This document shows positions 8,380 to 17,022 of a stretch of DNA of 64,000 bases, one piece after another (the stretch's first letter is position 1; each line of letters starts with the position of its first letter). Source of the DNA: Spiribacter curvatus (lineage in GTDB: Bacteria; Pseudomonadota; Gammaproteobacteria; Nitrococcales; Nitrococcaceae). The notes under the pieces are model-generated. The model worked only from the letters and a program-made list of their open reading frames with translations. It was not told the origin of the DNA and searched no databases. Where the stretch lies: contig NC_022664.1 in assembly GCF_000485905.1 (NCBI RefSeq), forward strand, positions 1,054,001 through 1,118,000, in the 5' to 3' direction. The position numbers and the translations under genes are program-made.

Positions 8380-9588
8380 TCATTGACCGAGCCCAAACCA
8401 CGGACGCAGACGGATCCCGACCGCTGAGCCACCGAACGCACAAACAAACCAGATCCAGCCATGGAGACTCGTTGAGGCTATCCCGCTGAACATTGCGCCG
8501 ATATTGCAGCCGAATCCCAGTCTCGCGCCGTAACCCATGGATAGCCCCCCGATTACGGCAGCCAATAGCGAGCGTGCCGGTAACGGTTTGCGACTGGCGC
8601 GATTGAACCGACCCGCGAGACCCGCCGCCAGCATGGCACCAAGGATCAGCCCGAAGTCCATGACTGAGACAACGTTGACGAGCACGCTGTCCTGGAGCGC
8701 GAGCGCGGGATAGTCCCAGGTCCAGAACGACCACTGCGCCATATCCACGCCAATCGCCTGGAGCATTTTCGCGCCCCACAGTCCGAACGCAAACGTAATC
8801 CCCCATGGATATCCGGCGACCAGAAGCGTCGCGAGGTTGAGCACGGCGAGAGCGATAGCCCCCCAGAGCAGCGGCCAGCCACCCCTTACCAGGGTCGCGC
8901 CCATACTCCGCTCAGGTCGGGCGAAGATAACCGGGTCAATGGTGCCGTGGCGGCGGCGCTCCAACCAACCAAACCCCCAGGCCAACAACCCGATTGCGGA
9001 TAGCTGAAGGAAGAGCGTCGTCACAACACCCAAATGTGCGGTCAGATTGATGGGGTCAATACCGGGCTGCTCGAGCCACCATGGAAGATGCATCGTTCCA
9101 ACCACCGACCCACCAATAAACGTTACCAGTGTCACGACCATTCGGACGTTGCCCGCTCCAACCGTGAACAGCGTCCCGGATCCGCAGCCACCACCGAGCT
9201 GCATCCCGAATCCGAACAGGAAAGAGCCGATCACCAGCGAGACACCAACAGGAGCGAGCGTTCCACTGATGTGGGTCAGCCCGAATGATTCCGCAAACCC
9301 GAGCACCGGTACGAATAGAACGGTTGCGATTGCGAGAAGGAGCATCTGGGCCCGCATCCCGCCACTGCGCTGATTTGTGACGAGGGTACGCCAACCGGCT
9401 GTGAAACCGAATGCCGCATGATAGAGCGCGATGCCCAACCCCGCGCCGATCAGGAGCAGCCAGACCCGATCCGTCGGTGCTTCAAGCGCGACCAGACCGG
9501 CCATAACGGATAGCCCAGCCACAGCCGTGATGACGATGAATCGATCGATCCGCGGCGCTTCTGGGACCGTTGAGGCGGTGCCTGCCAT
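8380..9588 (-). CDS. YeeE/YedE family permease (TsuA-like thiosulfate transporter)
   Basis: 402-aa polytopic inner-membrane protein of the YeeE/YedE family, whose characterised member TsuA imports thiosulfate through conserved Cys residues. Both family repeats are present, each with its signature: FGFGMQLGGGCGSGTLFTVGAGN about residue 150 and GARLGFGCNIGAMFSG near the C terminus. Both contain the expected Cys. It starts 2 bp after the rhodanese gene stop. The pairing of a periplasmic sulfurtransferase with this permease suggests thiosulfate uptake for assimilation or detoxification. Confidence 0.88.
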   Translation of the reverse strand: MAGTASTVPEAPRIDRFIVITAVAGLSVMAGLVALEAPTDRVWLLLIGAGLGIALYHAAFGFTAGWRTLVTNQRSGGMRAQMLLLAIATVLFVPVLGFAESFGLTHISGTLAPVGVSLVIGSFLFGFGMQLGGGCGSGTLFTVGAGNVRMVVTLVTFIGGSVVGTMHLPWWLEQPGIDPINLTAHLGVVTTLFLQLSAIGLLAWGFGWLERRRHGTIDPVIFARPERSMGATLVRGGWPLLWGAIALAVLNLATLLVAGYPWGITFAFGLWGAKMLQAIGVDMAQWSFWTWDYPALALQDSVLVNVVSVMDFGLILGAMLAAGLAGRFNRASRKPLPARSLLAAVIGGLSMGYGARLGFGCNIGAMFSGIASTSLHGWIWFVCAFGGSAVGIRLRPWFGLGQ

Positions 9589-9590
9589 CC

Positions 9591-10547
9591 TCAGCCGCCC
9601 AGAAAATCGAGAATACGCGCCAGCCCCTGCTTCGCCACCGCGACCGGCCGGGACTCATCGGCTGTCCACTCGACCATCGAGCCATCGTAGAGGCCCACAT
9701 TATCGATTCCACGGACCTCCGAAAGGGCGAACCAGGTGGTTGTTGCCCAGTGCCCGGTATTGCAGAAGGAAACCGGACGCTGACCATCGCTGAGCGATAG
9801 ACCCTCAAGAGCCGTATCAACACGCTCGGAGTCGAATCGCCAGGTTTCGGCATTCGAGAAAAAGCGCTGATGCGGGACGCTCTCCGCGCCTGGAATGGTG
9901 CCTGCGACCCGCGCGGCCGGATGCTTTTCATTTCCCTCGTAGTATTCAGACGGGCGAGCGTCGATGAGTTGTACACCCCGCTCCTCGGCATTCTCCACAT
10001 CAGCCGACGTCGTTATCATTTCAGTCTGGAGATCGGCCTCAAAGTCGTCCGAAACGACCGTCTCTGATCCTTTTGCGACACCGAATTCCGCCTCGAGCCA
10101 AGCCTGGTAACCCCCGTTCAGAATCGTCACCTGATCATGACCCAGCGCCTGGAATGTCCAGTAAACGCGCGCCGCGCTGCCGAAATCGGTCGGTCCCGTC
10201 CCGGCCGGTACAATCACGACGGTATCGTCATTACCAACGCCGAAGTCACCGATCAGTGACTCCAGGGCATCCACCGGCGGCATCTTGCCGATGATCCCTG
10301 ATTGCTCGCTCCGCCATGAATGGCGGGGGTAGCCGGCGTCCACCGCGCCCGGGATATGCCCCTCCACGAATGGAGTCGCATCGCCATCATCTATCGGGCT
10401 TCGAACATCGAGGATGGCGATGTCGTCGTGCTGCAGGCGGTCCGCGAGCCAGGCGGGATCAATCAGCGCGGGAGTCTCCGCCAGCGCTGGTGTGGCAGTC
10501 GTGAAGGTGGCCAGCATGAGAGCTGTGCCAGTCATCCGTCGATCCAT
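9591..10547 (-). CDS. Periplasmic tandem-rhodanese sulfurtransferase
   Basis: 318 aa with a cleavable signal peptide ending near TPALAE. Two rhodanese domains follow: the first (about 25-155, ILDVRSPIDDG, GHIPGAVDAGYPRHSW) lacks a catalytic Cys and the second (about 180-300) has the active-site loop SFCNTGHWA with Cys262. This is the thiosulfate/3-mercaptopyruvate sulfurtransferase layout. ATG 10547 is chosen because GGAG lies 5-8 bases upstream; a longer open frame exists. It is the first gene of the operon with the TsuA-like permease. Confidence 0.88.
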   Translation of the reverse strand: MDRRMTGTALMLATFTTATPALAETPALIDPAWLADRLQHDDIAILDVRSPIDDGDATPFVEGHIPGAVDAGYPRHSWRSEQSGIIGKMPPVDALESLIGDFGVGNDDTVVIVPAGTGPTDFGSAARVYWTFQALGHDQVTILNGGYQAWLEAEFGVAKGSETVVSDDFEADLQTEMITTSADVENAEERGVQLIDARPSEYYEGNEKHPAARVAGTIPGAESVPHQRFFSNAETWRFDSERVDTALEGLSLSDGQRPVSFCNTGHWATTTWFALSEVRGIDNVGLYDGSMVEWTADESRPVAVAKQGLARILDFLGG

Positions 10548-10705
10548 GGGATAGCTCCATCCAAATCCATAAAGACGAGTATTCAAATAGCTTTATTAAT
10601 TTTAATCAATGCGTTTTCGATACTTCTTTGTTATATACAAATGCCTCATTGGTCTACTTCATCCGACTGCTACCCTGTCCCCAATCATTCATAAAGAGAT
10701 ACCTC
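10548..10705. promoter_or_regulatory. AT-rich divergent promoter region
   Basis: 158 bases between the divergent rhodanese and SDR genes, clearly AT-richer than the surroundings, with runs such as TTTATTAATTTTAATC and TTGTTATATAC. Promoters for both operons must lie here. I see no unambiguous -35/-10 pair and no known operator. Confidence 0.5.
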
Positions 10706-11416
10706 ATGACCGATTCGAGCCCCATCTGCGTCATCAATGGCGTTGGACCCGGCAATGGCACGGCGTTTGCCCGCCGGTTCGCCCGCGCTGGCTATCGCAT
10801 CGCCCTCATCGCCCGCAGCACGGACTTTTCCGCGCGCCTCGCTCACGAGCTCGGCGATCAGGGCCACGCCTATACCTGCGATCTCGCCGATCCCGCGGCG
10901 GTCACCGACACGCTTGGGCGTATCCGCACCGAGCTTGGTGCGCCCAGCGTTTTGATGCATAACGCCGGCGCCGGCATTTGGGGCGATTTCGAAGCCCTCG
11001 ACCTGGCGGATTTCGAACAGTCGTGGCGGATCAACACGCTCGCCCTTGTCGCCGCCGCGCAGGCAGTCGCGCCCGACATGCGGGCGGCGGGGGAAGGCAG
11101 TATCGTGGTGACTGGCGCCACCGCGTCGCGTCGAGGGGGTGCCAAGACCGCCGCATTCGCCAGCGCCAAGGGGGCGCAGCGGAATCTCACCGAGTCCCTC
11201 GCGAAGCATCTATGGCCCGACGGTATCCATGTCTCGCTGATCATCGTGGATGGCGTGATTGATCTGCCGCGTACACGGGAGCGGCTGCCGGACAAGCCGG
11301 ATGATTTTTTCCTCGACCCGAATGATATCGCCGAGACGGCCTACTGGCTGACGCAGCAACCGCGTTCCGCGTGGTCCTTCGAGGTCGAGGCGCGCCCGTT
11401 CGGCGAGGACTGGTAA
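10706..11416 (+). CDS. SDR-family protein with Phe at the catalytic Tyr position
   Basis: 236-aa Rossmann-fold short-chain dehydrogenase relative. The N-terminal nucleotide motif is GVGPGNGTAFARRF and HNAGAG (NNAG-like) is present near 85. In the active site, where SDRs have Y-x3-K, this protein reads FASAK, so the catalytic Tyr is replaced by Phe while the Lys is kept. The Ser position reads VTGATAS. It may be a non-catalytic or altered SDR. The start at 10706 is preceded by AAAGAGAT; the upstream open frame is AT-rich promoter DNA. Confidence 0.82.
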   Translation: MTDSSPICVINGVGPGNGTAFARRFARAGYRIALIARSTDFSARLAHELGDQGHAYTCDLADPAAVTDTLGRIRTELGAPSVLMHNAGAGIWGDFEALDLADFEQSWRINTLALVAAAQAVAPDMRAAGEGSIVVTGATASRRGGAKTAAFASAKGAQRNLTESLAKHLWPDGIHVSLIIVDGVIDLPRTRERLPDKPDDFFLDPNDIAETAYWLTQQPRSAWSFEVEARPFGEDW

Positions 11417-11507
11417 GTGATTACCCGGCAGCCGATATCAAACCGACTCAGATCGGAGACGAATCGTTCGTGTTACGGTCGAAAGGGTAGCCACTTGGGA
11501 GGTTTCG

Positions 11508-11945
11508 ATGGATTTGCAGCGTCTGGTTGATACTTTCAACTTCCTCGATAGTTGGGAGGACCGCTATCGCCTGCTGATCGATATGGGGCGCGACCTGCCG
11601 GCACTACCGGAGGAGGCCCGTATTGAGGCGAATCGGGTCGACGGATGTACGAGCAACGTCTGGCTGGAAACAACGGTGAGTGACGATACACCACCACGTA
11701 TGTTTTTCAGCGCGGACAGTGATGCGTTCATCGTCAAGGGTCTGGTGGCGATTCTGCTCAAGGCCTACTCAGGCAAGACACCGCAGGAGATACTCGACAC
11801 CGACATCGAATCGCTCTTCGACGAGCTGGGGCTCTCACAACAGCTGACCGCCAATCGGCGCGATGGCTTCGTCGCGATGGTCAAGCAGGTTCGCAACCGC
11901 GCCCAGGCAGTGCGGGCTGACGAGACCGAAGGAGCGCCGGGTTAG
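11508..11945 (+). CDS. sufE: SufE cysteine-desulfuration protein
   Basis: 145 aa. SufE accepts persulfide sulfur from the cysteine desulfurase SufS and hands it to the Fe-S scaffold. The active-site Cys47 is in VDGCTSNVWL, and the downstream LVAILLKAYSGKTPQEIL segment is typical. ATG follows GGGAGG at ideal distance. It is not with other suf genes here; sulfurtransferase genes lie upstream. It converges with the next SDR gene, leaving only 16 bp between them. Confidence 0.92.
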   Translation: MDLQRLVDTFNFLDSWEDRYRLLIDMGRDLPALPEEARIEANRVDGCTSNVWLETTVSDDTPPRMFFSADSDAFIVKGLVAILLKAYSGKTPQEILDTDIESLFDELGLSQQLTANRRDGFVAMVKQVRNRAQAVRADETEGAPG

Positions 11946-11961
11946 AAGCGCGCATGCGTGC

Positions 11962-12723
11962 TCAGGGCCGCAGGATAGCGCCCGCGAAGTACCTACCCGA
12001 CATATTGATCAGGGCCTCGGCCATTGCGGCGGCAACGGCCTTGGGCAACCGACAATGGCCACCGGCAAGCGCCTGGTCGAGGTAGTCGACGTGCGGCAGA
12101 CCGCAACGACGCGCGGCTTTTAGGTGGGCGCGGATACCCGGCGTATCCACCAGGCCTGGCTGGAACAGTGCAACGTCGGGTTCACTCTTCGCCGAGTGGG
12201 CGAATTCCATCTTCATCTGCTCGAATAAACGCGCCAGGGCCTTCTTGCTGATGCCGTAACTGCCAGTGCCCGGCTGGGGCCGATCGGCTATTCCGGCACC
12301 CACCATGAGCACCCGCGATGGATATGCTGCTCGCAGCAGCGGCAGAAGCCCCTGAGTCAGGGCAAACGGTGCCGTGACATTGACTGCCAGCGCCTGAGCA
12401 AGATCATCCGGATCCATATCCTCAAGGCCGGTCGCCGGTTCCCCCACCCCAGCGTTGTGAACCAGATAGCGCAGCCGCGCCCCGATCGGCTCAAGACACT
12501 CGCCCAGCTTCCTGATCAGACGCTCGCGATCATCCCGGATGGCGATGTCGCCGGGCAGGATGAAACCCGTCGCGCCCTCCGGCAGTGACGCCCATGTGCG
12601 CTCGAGTGCATCGCGGCGCCGACCAATCAGTGCCACCGAGAATCCCCGTTCGGCGAGTTCCCTCGCCAGCGCCGCACCGATGCCCGAGCCTGCCCCGGTG
12701 ATGACAGCCGTATCAGTCGCCAT
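11962..12723 (-). CDS. SDR-family NAD(P)-dependent oxidoreductase
   Basis: 253 aa, classical short-chain dehydrogenase. It has TGAGSGIGAALARELAERG for NAD(P) binding at residues 9-27, HNAGVG near 90 and the catalytic YGISK (Tyr and Lys both present). The RR doublet after the second beta strand (IGRRRD) suggests NADP preference. Substrate unknown. It is divergent from cysG, with a 61-bp gap that must hold both promoters. Confidence 0.85.
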   Translation of the reverse strand: MATDTAVITGAGSGIGAALARELAERGFSVALIGRRRDALERTWASLPEGATGFILPGDIAIRDDRERLIRKLGECLEPIGARLRYLVHNAGVGEPATGLEDMDPDDLAQALAVNVTAPFALTQGLLPLLRAAYPSRVLMVGAGIADRPQPGTGSYGISKKALARLFEQMKMEFAHSAKSEPDVALFQPGLVDTPGIRAHLKAARRCGLPHVDYLDQALAGGHCRLPKAVAAAMAEALINMSGRYFAGAILRP

Positions 12724-12784
12724 TCAACCTCCGTACGGCACGAGTTTTGCATCTCCTTGGGTAAATATTCGGCCCGGAGATCCC

Positions 12785-14275
12785 ATGGACCAACTCCCCA
12801 TTTTCATGAACCTCCAGGGTGAACATTGTCTCGTTGTCGGCGGCAATGCCGTTGCCGCCCGCAAGGCAGAGCTTCTCAAAAAAGCGAACGCAGACGTAAC
12901 ACTGGTCACCCGAGAGCTTGAGGGCGAAGCCTATCGAATGGTTGCTGACGGCTACCTCGAATGGCGTGACGCCACATTCCAGCGCCGCTACCTCGATTGC
13001 GTACGCCTGGTGATCGCTACTACGGACGACGAGGACGAAGCACGCCGCGTCTACAACGCCTGCATCGAGCGGGGTATTCCAGTCAACGTAGCGGACGTTC
13101 CGACGATGTGCACTTTCATTCTCCCTGGTATCGTCGATCGCAGTCCAATGACCATCGCCGTCTCTACCGGCGCACGCTCGCCCGTTCTGGCGCGCCTGGT
13201 CAGGCGGCGGCTGGAATCGCTCATCCCACCCTCGTACGGACGTCTGACCACGCTGCTCGAGAGATTCCGGGAAAAGGCCAAGCGGTGCATCGAGGGCGTC
13301 GATAATCGGCAACGCTTCTGGGAGGCCGTTATCGAAGGCCCGATTGGGAACATGGCGATGGCAGGCCGCGAGAAACAGGCCGCTGCCGCGCTCGATGAGC
13401 GTCTCGAAAACCGCATCACGGAACCGGATACCGGCGAGGTGTATTTGATTGGTGCCGGTCCAGGCGCCGTCGACCTGCTGACCAACCAGGCACAGCGTCT
13501 CTTGAGCGCCGCGGATATTGTCGTCTATGACCGTCTCGTCTCACCGGCGATCGTCGATCTTGCCCGCCGCGAGGCTGAGCGCATCTATGTGGGCAAAACC
13601 GCCGGGCAACATGCACTGGACCAGCAGGCAATCAGTCAGTTGCTGGTCGACAAGGCACGGCAGGGGTGCCGGGTGGCCCGCTTGAAAGGCGGCGATCCGT
13701 TCATTTTCGGCCGTGGCGGCGAAGAGCTCGAAGCCATTGTGCAAGCCGATATCGATTTCCAGATCGCTCCGGGCGTGACCGCGGCCAGCGGCTGTGCAAG
13801 CTACGCTGGCATTCCACTCACTCATCGCGACCACGCCCATTCGGTCCGATTCATCACTGGCCATCGCCACAACGGGCTGCTGCAACTGCCGTGGTTCGAT
13901 CTGGCCCGGTGTTCGGACACGTTGGTTTTTTACATGGGCCTTGGAAGCCTGCCCGAAATATGCTCAGGCCTGGTCGATCACGGCCGTGAGCCGACCACTC
14001 CTGCCGTTGTGGTCGAGCAGGGCACTACAGCCAACCAGAGAGTCATCCGGGCCACGCTGGCGGATCTTGATCAACAGGTGGCAGACGTCCGCCCTCCTGC
14101 CCTATTGATCGTCGGCGAGGTGGCGCGTCTGTCGAGACGCTTCGCCTGGTTCGCGGGCGACCGGGAGCAATCGGCTTTCATGCCCGGTTATTGCATCGAC
14201 GGCCGAGGCCCGCACGACCCCACGCAGGCGACGATTGGACGGCATGACGATGAAGATTCAGTCACAACCGTTTGA
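12785..14275 (+). CDS. cysG: Siroheme synthase, trifunctional
   Basis: 496 aa. It makes siroheme from uroporphyrinogen III (methyltransferase, precorrin-2 dehydrogenase and ferrochelatase). The N-terminal half (1-210) is the NAD-dependent dehydrogenase/chelatase: MDQLPIFMNLQGEHCLVVGG; the glycine motif reads VVGGN where GGG is commoner. The C-terminal half (about 218-460) is the uroporphyrinogen methyltransferase: VYLIGAGPGAVDLLT, RLKGGDPFIFGRGGEE, APGVTAASGCASYAGIPLTHRDHA. The start is set at MDQLP by homology; a longer open frame overlaps the SDR gene on the other strand. It supplies the cofactor of the nitrite reductase encoded downstream. Confidence 0.95.
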   Translation: MDQLPIFMNLQGEHCLVVGGNAVAARKAELLKKANADVTLVTRELEGEAYRMVADGYLEWRDATFQRRYLDCVRLVIATTDDEDEARRVYNACIERGIPVNVADVPTMCTFILPGIVDRSPMTIAVSTGARSPVLARLVRRRLESLIPPSYGRLTTLLERFREKAKRCIEGVDNRQRFWEAVIEGPIGNMAMAGREKQAAAALDERLENRITEPDTGEVYLIGAGPGAVDLLTNQAQRLLSAADIVVYDRLVSPAIVDLARREAERIYVGKTAGQHALDQQAISQLLVDKARQGCRVARLKGGDPFIFGRGGEELEAIVQADIDFQIAPGVTAASGCASYAGIPLTHRDHAHSVRFITGHRHNGLLQLPWFDLARCSDTLVFYMGLGSLPEICSGLVDHGREPTTPAVVVEQGTTANQRVIRATLADLDQQVADVRPPALLIVGEVARLSRRFAWFAGDREQSAFMPGYCIDGRGPHDPTQATIGRHDDEDSVTTV

Positions 14276-15080
14276 AGGCTATCGGATCGCCATCCTTGAA
14301 ACACGTCAGGCCACGGAGCTGGCAGGGCTCCTTGAGCGTCGCGGTGCCGTTGTCGAGCGATGCGCGCTGATTGGCATCAAACCAACACCCAATACGGAAA
14401 CGGTCGATGAATGGCTGAGACGGTTCATCGAAGATCGCAGAATCAACGATCTGGTGATCCTCACTGGAGAAGCCCTTCGCCGACTCCACGACCGCGCGCA
14501 GTCAATTGGCGTAGACACCGAGCTGCGCGACCGTCTCGCGGAAGTGAGTCTGCTGACGCGGGGTCCCAAGCCCGGCCGTATCCTTCGTCAATGGGGCCTT
14601 TCGGAAACCACCCGTAGCGAGACCCCGACCACCGATGGAGTGATCCGGACTCTCAATGCACGGGGCGTCAGATCAAACGCCGTTGGCATCGCTTTATACG
14701 GCACCGAACCCAACCAGCCGCTTCAGGATGCCATTGAAGACCTCGGGGCCGAGCCCGTTCCCGTCTGGCCCTATGTCTACACCGATTACAATGATGAGTA
14801 CCGCGCAAAGGCCCTCGTCGAGCGCATTATCGCCGGCGAGGTCGATGCCATCATATTCTCAACCAAGCGCCAGGTAGACGTACTGATTCAGATCAGTCAG
14901 TTACAGGGCGCGGAGCAATCCCTCCGCAACGCCTTATCCTCAATGGCGGTCGGGGCCATGGGGCCAGTCGTCGAGGACAAGCTCCGTTCCCTCGCGATCC
15001 ATGTCGATGCCGCGCCTGACGGGCGATATTTCATGCGTCCACTCACTGATGCGCTCGCGCGAGCGATGTCCGATCGTTGA
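14244..15080 (+). CDS. hemD: Uroporphyrinogen-III synthase family protein
   Basis: 278 aa. It would cyclise hydroxymethylbilane to uroporphyrinogen III, the substrate of CysG. Family features seen are YRIAILETRQATELAGLLERRGA at the start, LVILTGEALRRL and, later, IIFSTKRQVDVLIQI and VGAMGPVVEDKLRSL. The gene overlaps the 3' end of cysG by 32 bp, with ATG 14244 preferred over a TTG 9 bases earlier. Placement in the nitrite/siroheme operon suggests a dedicated or second copy rather than the haem-operon gene. The family is poorly conserved, so assignment rests on pattern and context. Confidence 0.8.
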   Translation: MTMKIQSQPFEGYRIAILETRQATELAGLLERRGAVVERCALIGIKPTPNTETVDEWLRRFIEDRRINDLVILTGEALRRLHDRAQSIGVDTELRDRLAEVSLLTRGPKPGRILRQWGLSETTRSETPTTDGVIRTLNARGVRSNAVGIALYGTEPNQPLQDAIEDLGAEPVPVWPYVYTDYNDEYRAKALVERIIAGEVDAIIFSTKRQVDVLIQISQLQGAEQSLRNALSSMAVGAMGPVVEDKLRSLAIHVDAAPDGRYFMRPLTDALARAMSDR

Positions 15081-15096
15081 ACCAATCTGGAAGTCG

Positions 15097-15115
15097 TGGT
15101 GCAGCAACTGCACCA
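15097..15115. promoter_or_regulatory. Inverted repeat TGGTGCAG-N3-CTGCACCA upstream of nirA
   Basis: A perfect 8-bp inverted repeat with a 3-base spacer, about 60-80 bp upstream of the candidate sigma-54 promoter. Each arm contains an NtrC-type half-site (GGTGCA or TGCACC), but the arms are arranged opposite to the usual GCAC-N7-GTGC. It could be a pair of half-sites of two adjacent operators or an RNA hairpin. A second palindrome, GTCAGCTGAC, lies at 15131-15140. Confidence 0.4.
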
Positions 15116-15175
15116 ACGTAGGTCAAAGCGGTCAGCTGACGACGTTTTCAATCGCGACAACATCCGACGTACTAG

Positions 15176-15191
15176 TTGGCATGAATCATGC
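15176..15191 (+). promoter_or_regulatory. Candidate sigma-54 promoter of the nitrite operon
   Basis: TTGGCATG, four bases, then ATGC: the invariant GG and GC lie at the right spacing for the -24/-12 elements (consensus TGGCACG-N4-TTGC). It lies 38 bp before the nirA ATG, which leaves a short leader. Nitrogen-assimilation operons are commonly RpoN/NtrC-dependent, which supports the call; two mismatches weaken it. Confidence 0.5.
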
Positions 15192-15228
15192 CCCTTCCCG
15201 GGCAAGGCAACGTAATGGAGCGTCGACA

Positions 15229-17001
15229 ATGAGCGACCAGCCGTTCTTCTCTCAATTGACCGACGAGCAGCGCGAGTACCTCAAAGGCTTTGCCTTTGGA
15301 GTCGATGCTCGCCGCGAAAAGGCGGGAATGGCAAAGCTGTTCGAGTCAGACGCAGACGAGTCCGCCACGCGGGTTCATAACCACCCGGACGCGCTCCAGC
15401 TCGACGCGCAGGAACGTACCGAGGCGGCTGGCGAAAAACTCGTCCCCGAAGAGATGGCCAAGCGCGACGCACCGCCACTGGATATGTGGCCCACGATTCG
15501 AGCCAATGCCGCTGAGGGTACCGTGCCAAAGGGCACCGAGGTATTCCGCTATAAGTATCACGGACTGTTCTACACGGCGCCGACTCAGGATGCGTTTATG
15601 TGCCGCTTGCGGGCGCCTAATGGGCACTTCACCGGCAGGCAGGCGATCGGCATCGCAGACGTCGCCGACGAGCATGCCGGCGGTTATGCCCATGTCACCA
15701 CCCGCGCCAATCTCCAGATCCGTGAAATCCATCCACACAGCACTGATCAGGTGCTTTTGAAGCTCCAGGATCTGGGCATCATCACGCGGGGTGCCGGTGC
15801 CGATAACGTCCGCAACATCACCGGTGATCCGCTCGCCGGGATCGACCCGCAGGCATTCTTCGACACGCGACCGCTATGCCGCGAAATGCACTACCACCTC
15901 ATCAACACCCGCGCGCTCTACGGGCTGCCGCGAAAATTCAATATCGCCTTCAATGGCGGCGGACTGGTCCGAGGGGTCTCTGACACTAACGACATCGATT
16001 TCAGTGCCGTCATCAAGCCGGACGGCGAAGTCGGTTTTCAAGTCAGCATTGGCGGCATTCCCGGACACGATGACTTTGCCCAGGCCACCTCATGGGTCGT
16101 GACACCAGGTCAGTGTGTGCCGGTGGCCGATGCGATCCTGCGTGTATACGCCGGCCGCGGCTGCCGCAGCGATCGCAAGAAAGCACGTATGAAGTACGTG
16201 CTCGACGAGATGGGCAACGATGCATTCATGGATGCCGTGCTTGATCTGCTGGCGTTCCAACCGGACCAGTTCGCACCGGGCGACCTCAGGACACCCCCGT
16301 ATCCCAGCGCGGACGCCCATGTCGGTATCCACGCCCAGGATGACGACGCGCACTACTGGATTGGTGTCTGGACACCCTTCGGCTACTGCAGCAGCGACCA
16401 GCTGAGAGGGCTAGGTCAGATTGCCGACACCGACGGGGATGGACTGGTCCGGCTGACGGTGTGGCAGAACGCAATGATCGGCGGCATTCCAGGGGAGCGC
16501 CTCGAAACCGTCAAAGCAGCACTGGCAGCGCTCGGACTTGAGTATGACGTTTCCACCTTCCGTGCCGGGATGGTGGCCTGCACTGGCAACGTCGGATGCA
16601 AGTTCTCCAATACCAACACCAAAAGGGACGCAGGAGCGCTGGCCGACTATCTCGAAAAACACCTGAATCTGGACTATCCGCTCAATATCCATGTGACGGG
16701 ATGTCCCAACTCCTGCGCGCAGCACAAGGTAGCGGATATCGGATTGCTGGGTACCAAGGTCGAGCCCGAGGACGAGGATGACGAACCGCTCGAGGGCTAT
16801 CACCTCTATGTCGGCGGCGGCGTGGGTGAGAAACGCGGTCTGGGCGAAAAGATCACCGGCCCACTGACCACCGACAGTGTCATTCCACTGATTGCCGAAG
16901 TGCTGAATGTCTATCACGACAACCGACTCGGCCCTCAGGAGTCTTTCCGCGACTTTGTCGGCCGCAGCGGCACGGCGGTTTTCACAACGGCAATTGAATA
17001 A
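15229..17001 (+). CDS. nirA: NirA-family ferredoxin-type nitrite/sulfite reductase
   Basis: 590-aa siroheme/[4Fe-4S] reductase that takes nitrite to ammonium (or sulfite to sulfide) with six electrons. Two ferredoxin-like halves are visible. The cluster ligands are CTGNVGC and TGCPNSC, the C-x5-C and C-x3-C pattern that bridges siroheme. The substrate-binding Arg/Lys regions (HVTTRANLQIR, GRGCRSDRKKAR) are present. NirA rather than CysI is favoured by the neighbouring formate/nitrite channel and cyanase; the electron donor is probably the flavoprotein encoded 21 bp downstream. ATG 15229 follows ATGGAG; longer open frames run into hemD. Confidence 0.88.
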   Translation: MSDQPFFSQLTDEQREYLKGFAFGVDARREKAGMAKLFESDADESATRVHNHPDALQLDAQERTEAAGEKLVPEEMAKRDAPPLDMWPTIRANAAEGTVPKGTEVFRYKYHGLFYTAPTQDAFMCRLRAPNGHFTGRQAIGIADVADEHAGGYAHVTTRANLQIREIHPHSTDQVLLKLQDLGIITRGAGADNVRNITGDPLAGIDPQAFFDTRPLCREMHYHLINTRALYGLPRKFNIAFNGGGLVRGVSDTNDIDFSAVIKPDGEVGFQVSIGGIPGHDDFAQATSWVVTPGQCVPVADAILRVYAGRGCRSDRKKARMKYVLDEMGNDAFMDAVLDLLAFQPDQFAPGDLRTPPYPSADAHVGIHAQDDDAHYWIGVWTPFGYCSSDQLRGLGQIADTDGDGLVRLTVWQNAMIGGIPGERLETVKAALAALGLEYDVSTFRAGMVACTGNVGCKFSNTNTKRDAGALADYLEKHLNLDYPLNIHVTGCPNSCAQHKVADIGLLGTKVEPEDEDDEPLEGYHLYVGGGVGEKRGLGEKITGPLTTDSVIPLIAEVLNVYHDNRLGPQESFRDFVGRSGTAVFTTAIE

Positions 17002-17022
17002 ACGCTGGAGAGGAACGCTCGA

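Noticed and set aside
12539-12784. An N-terminal extension of cysG across the SDR gene
   Set aside because: It is antisense to the SDR gene; family members start at MDQLP.
15097-15115. A full NtrC operator in front of nirA
   Set aside because: The arms are GGTGCA...TGCACC, opposite to GCAC-N7-GTGC, so only half-sites can be claimed.
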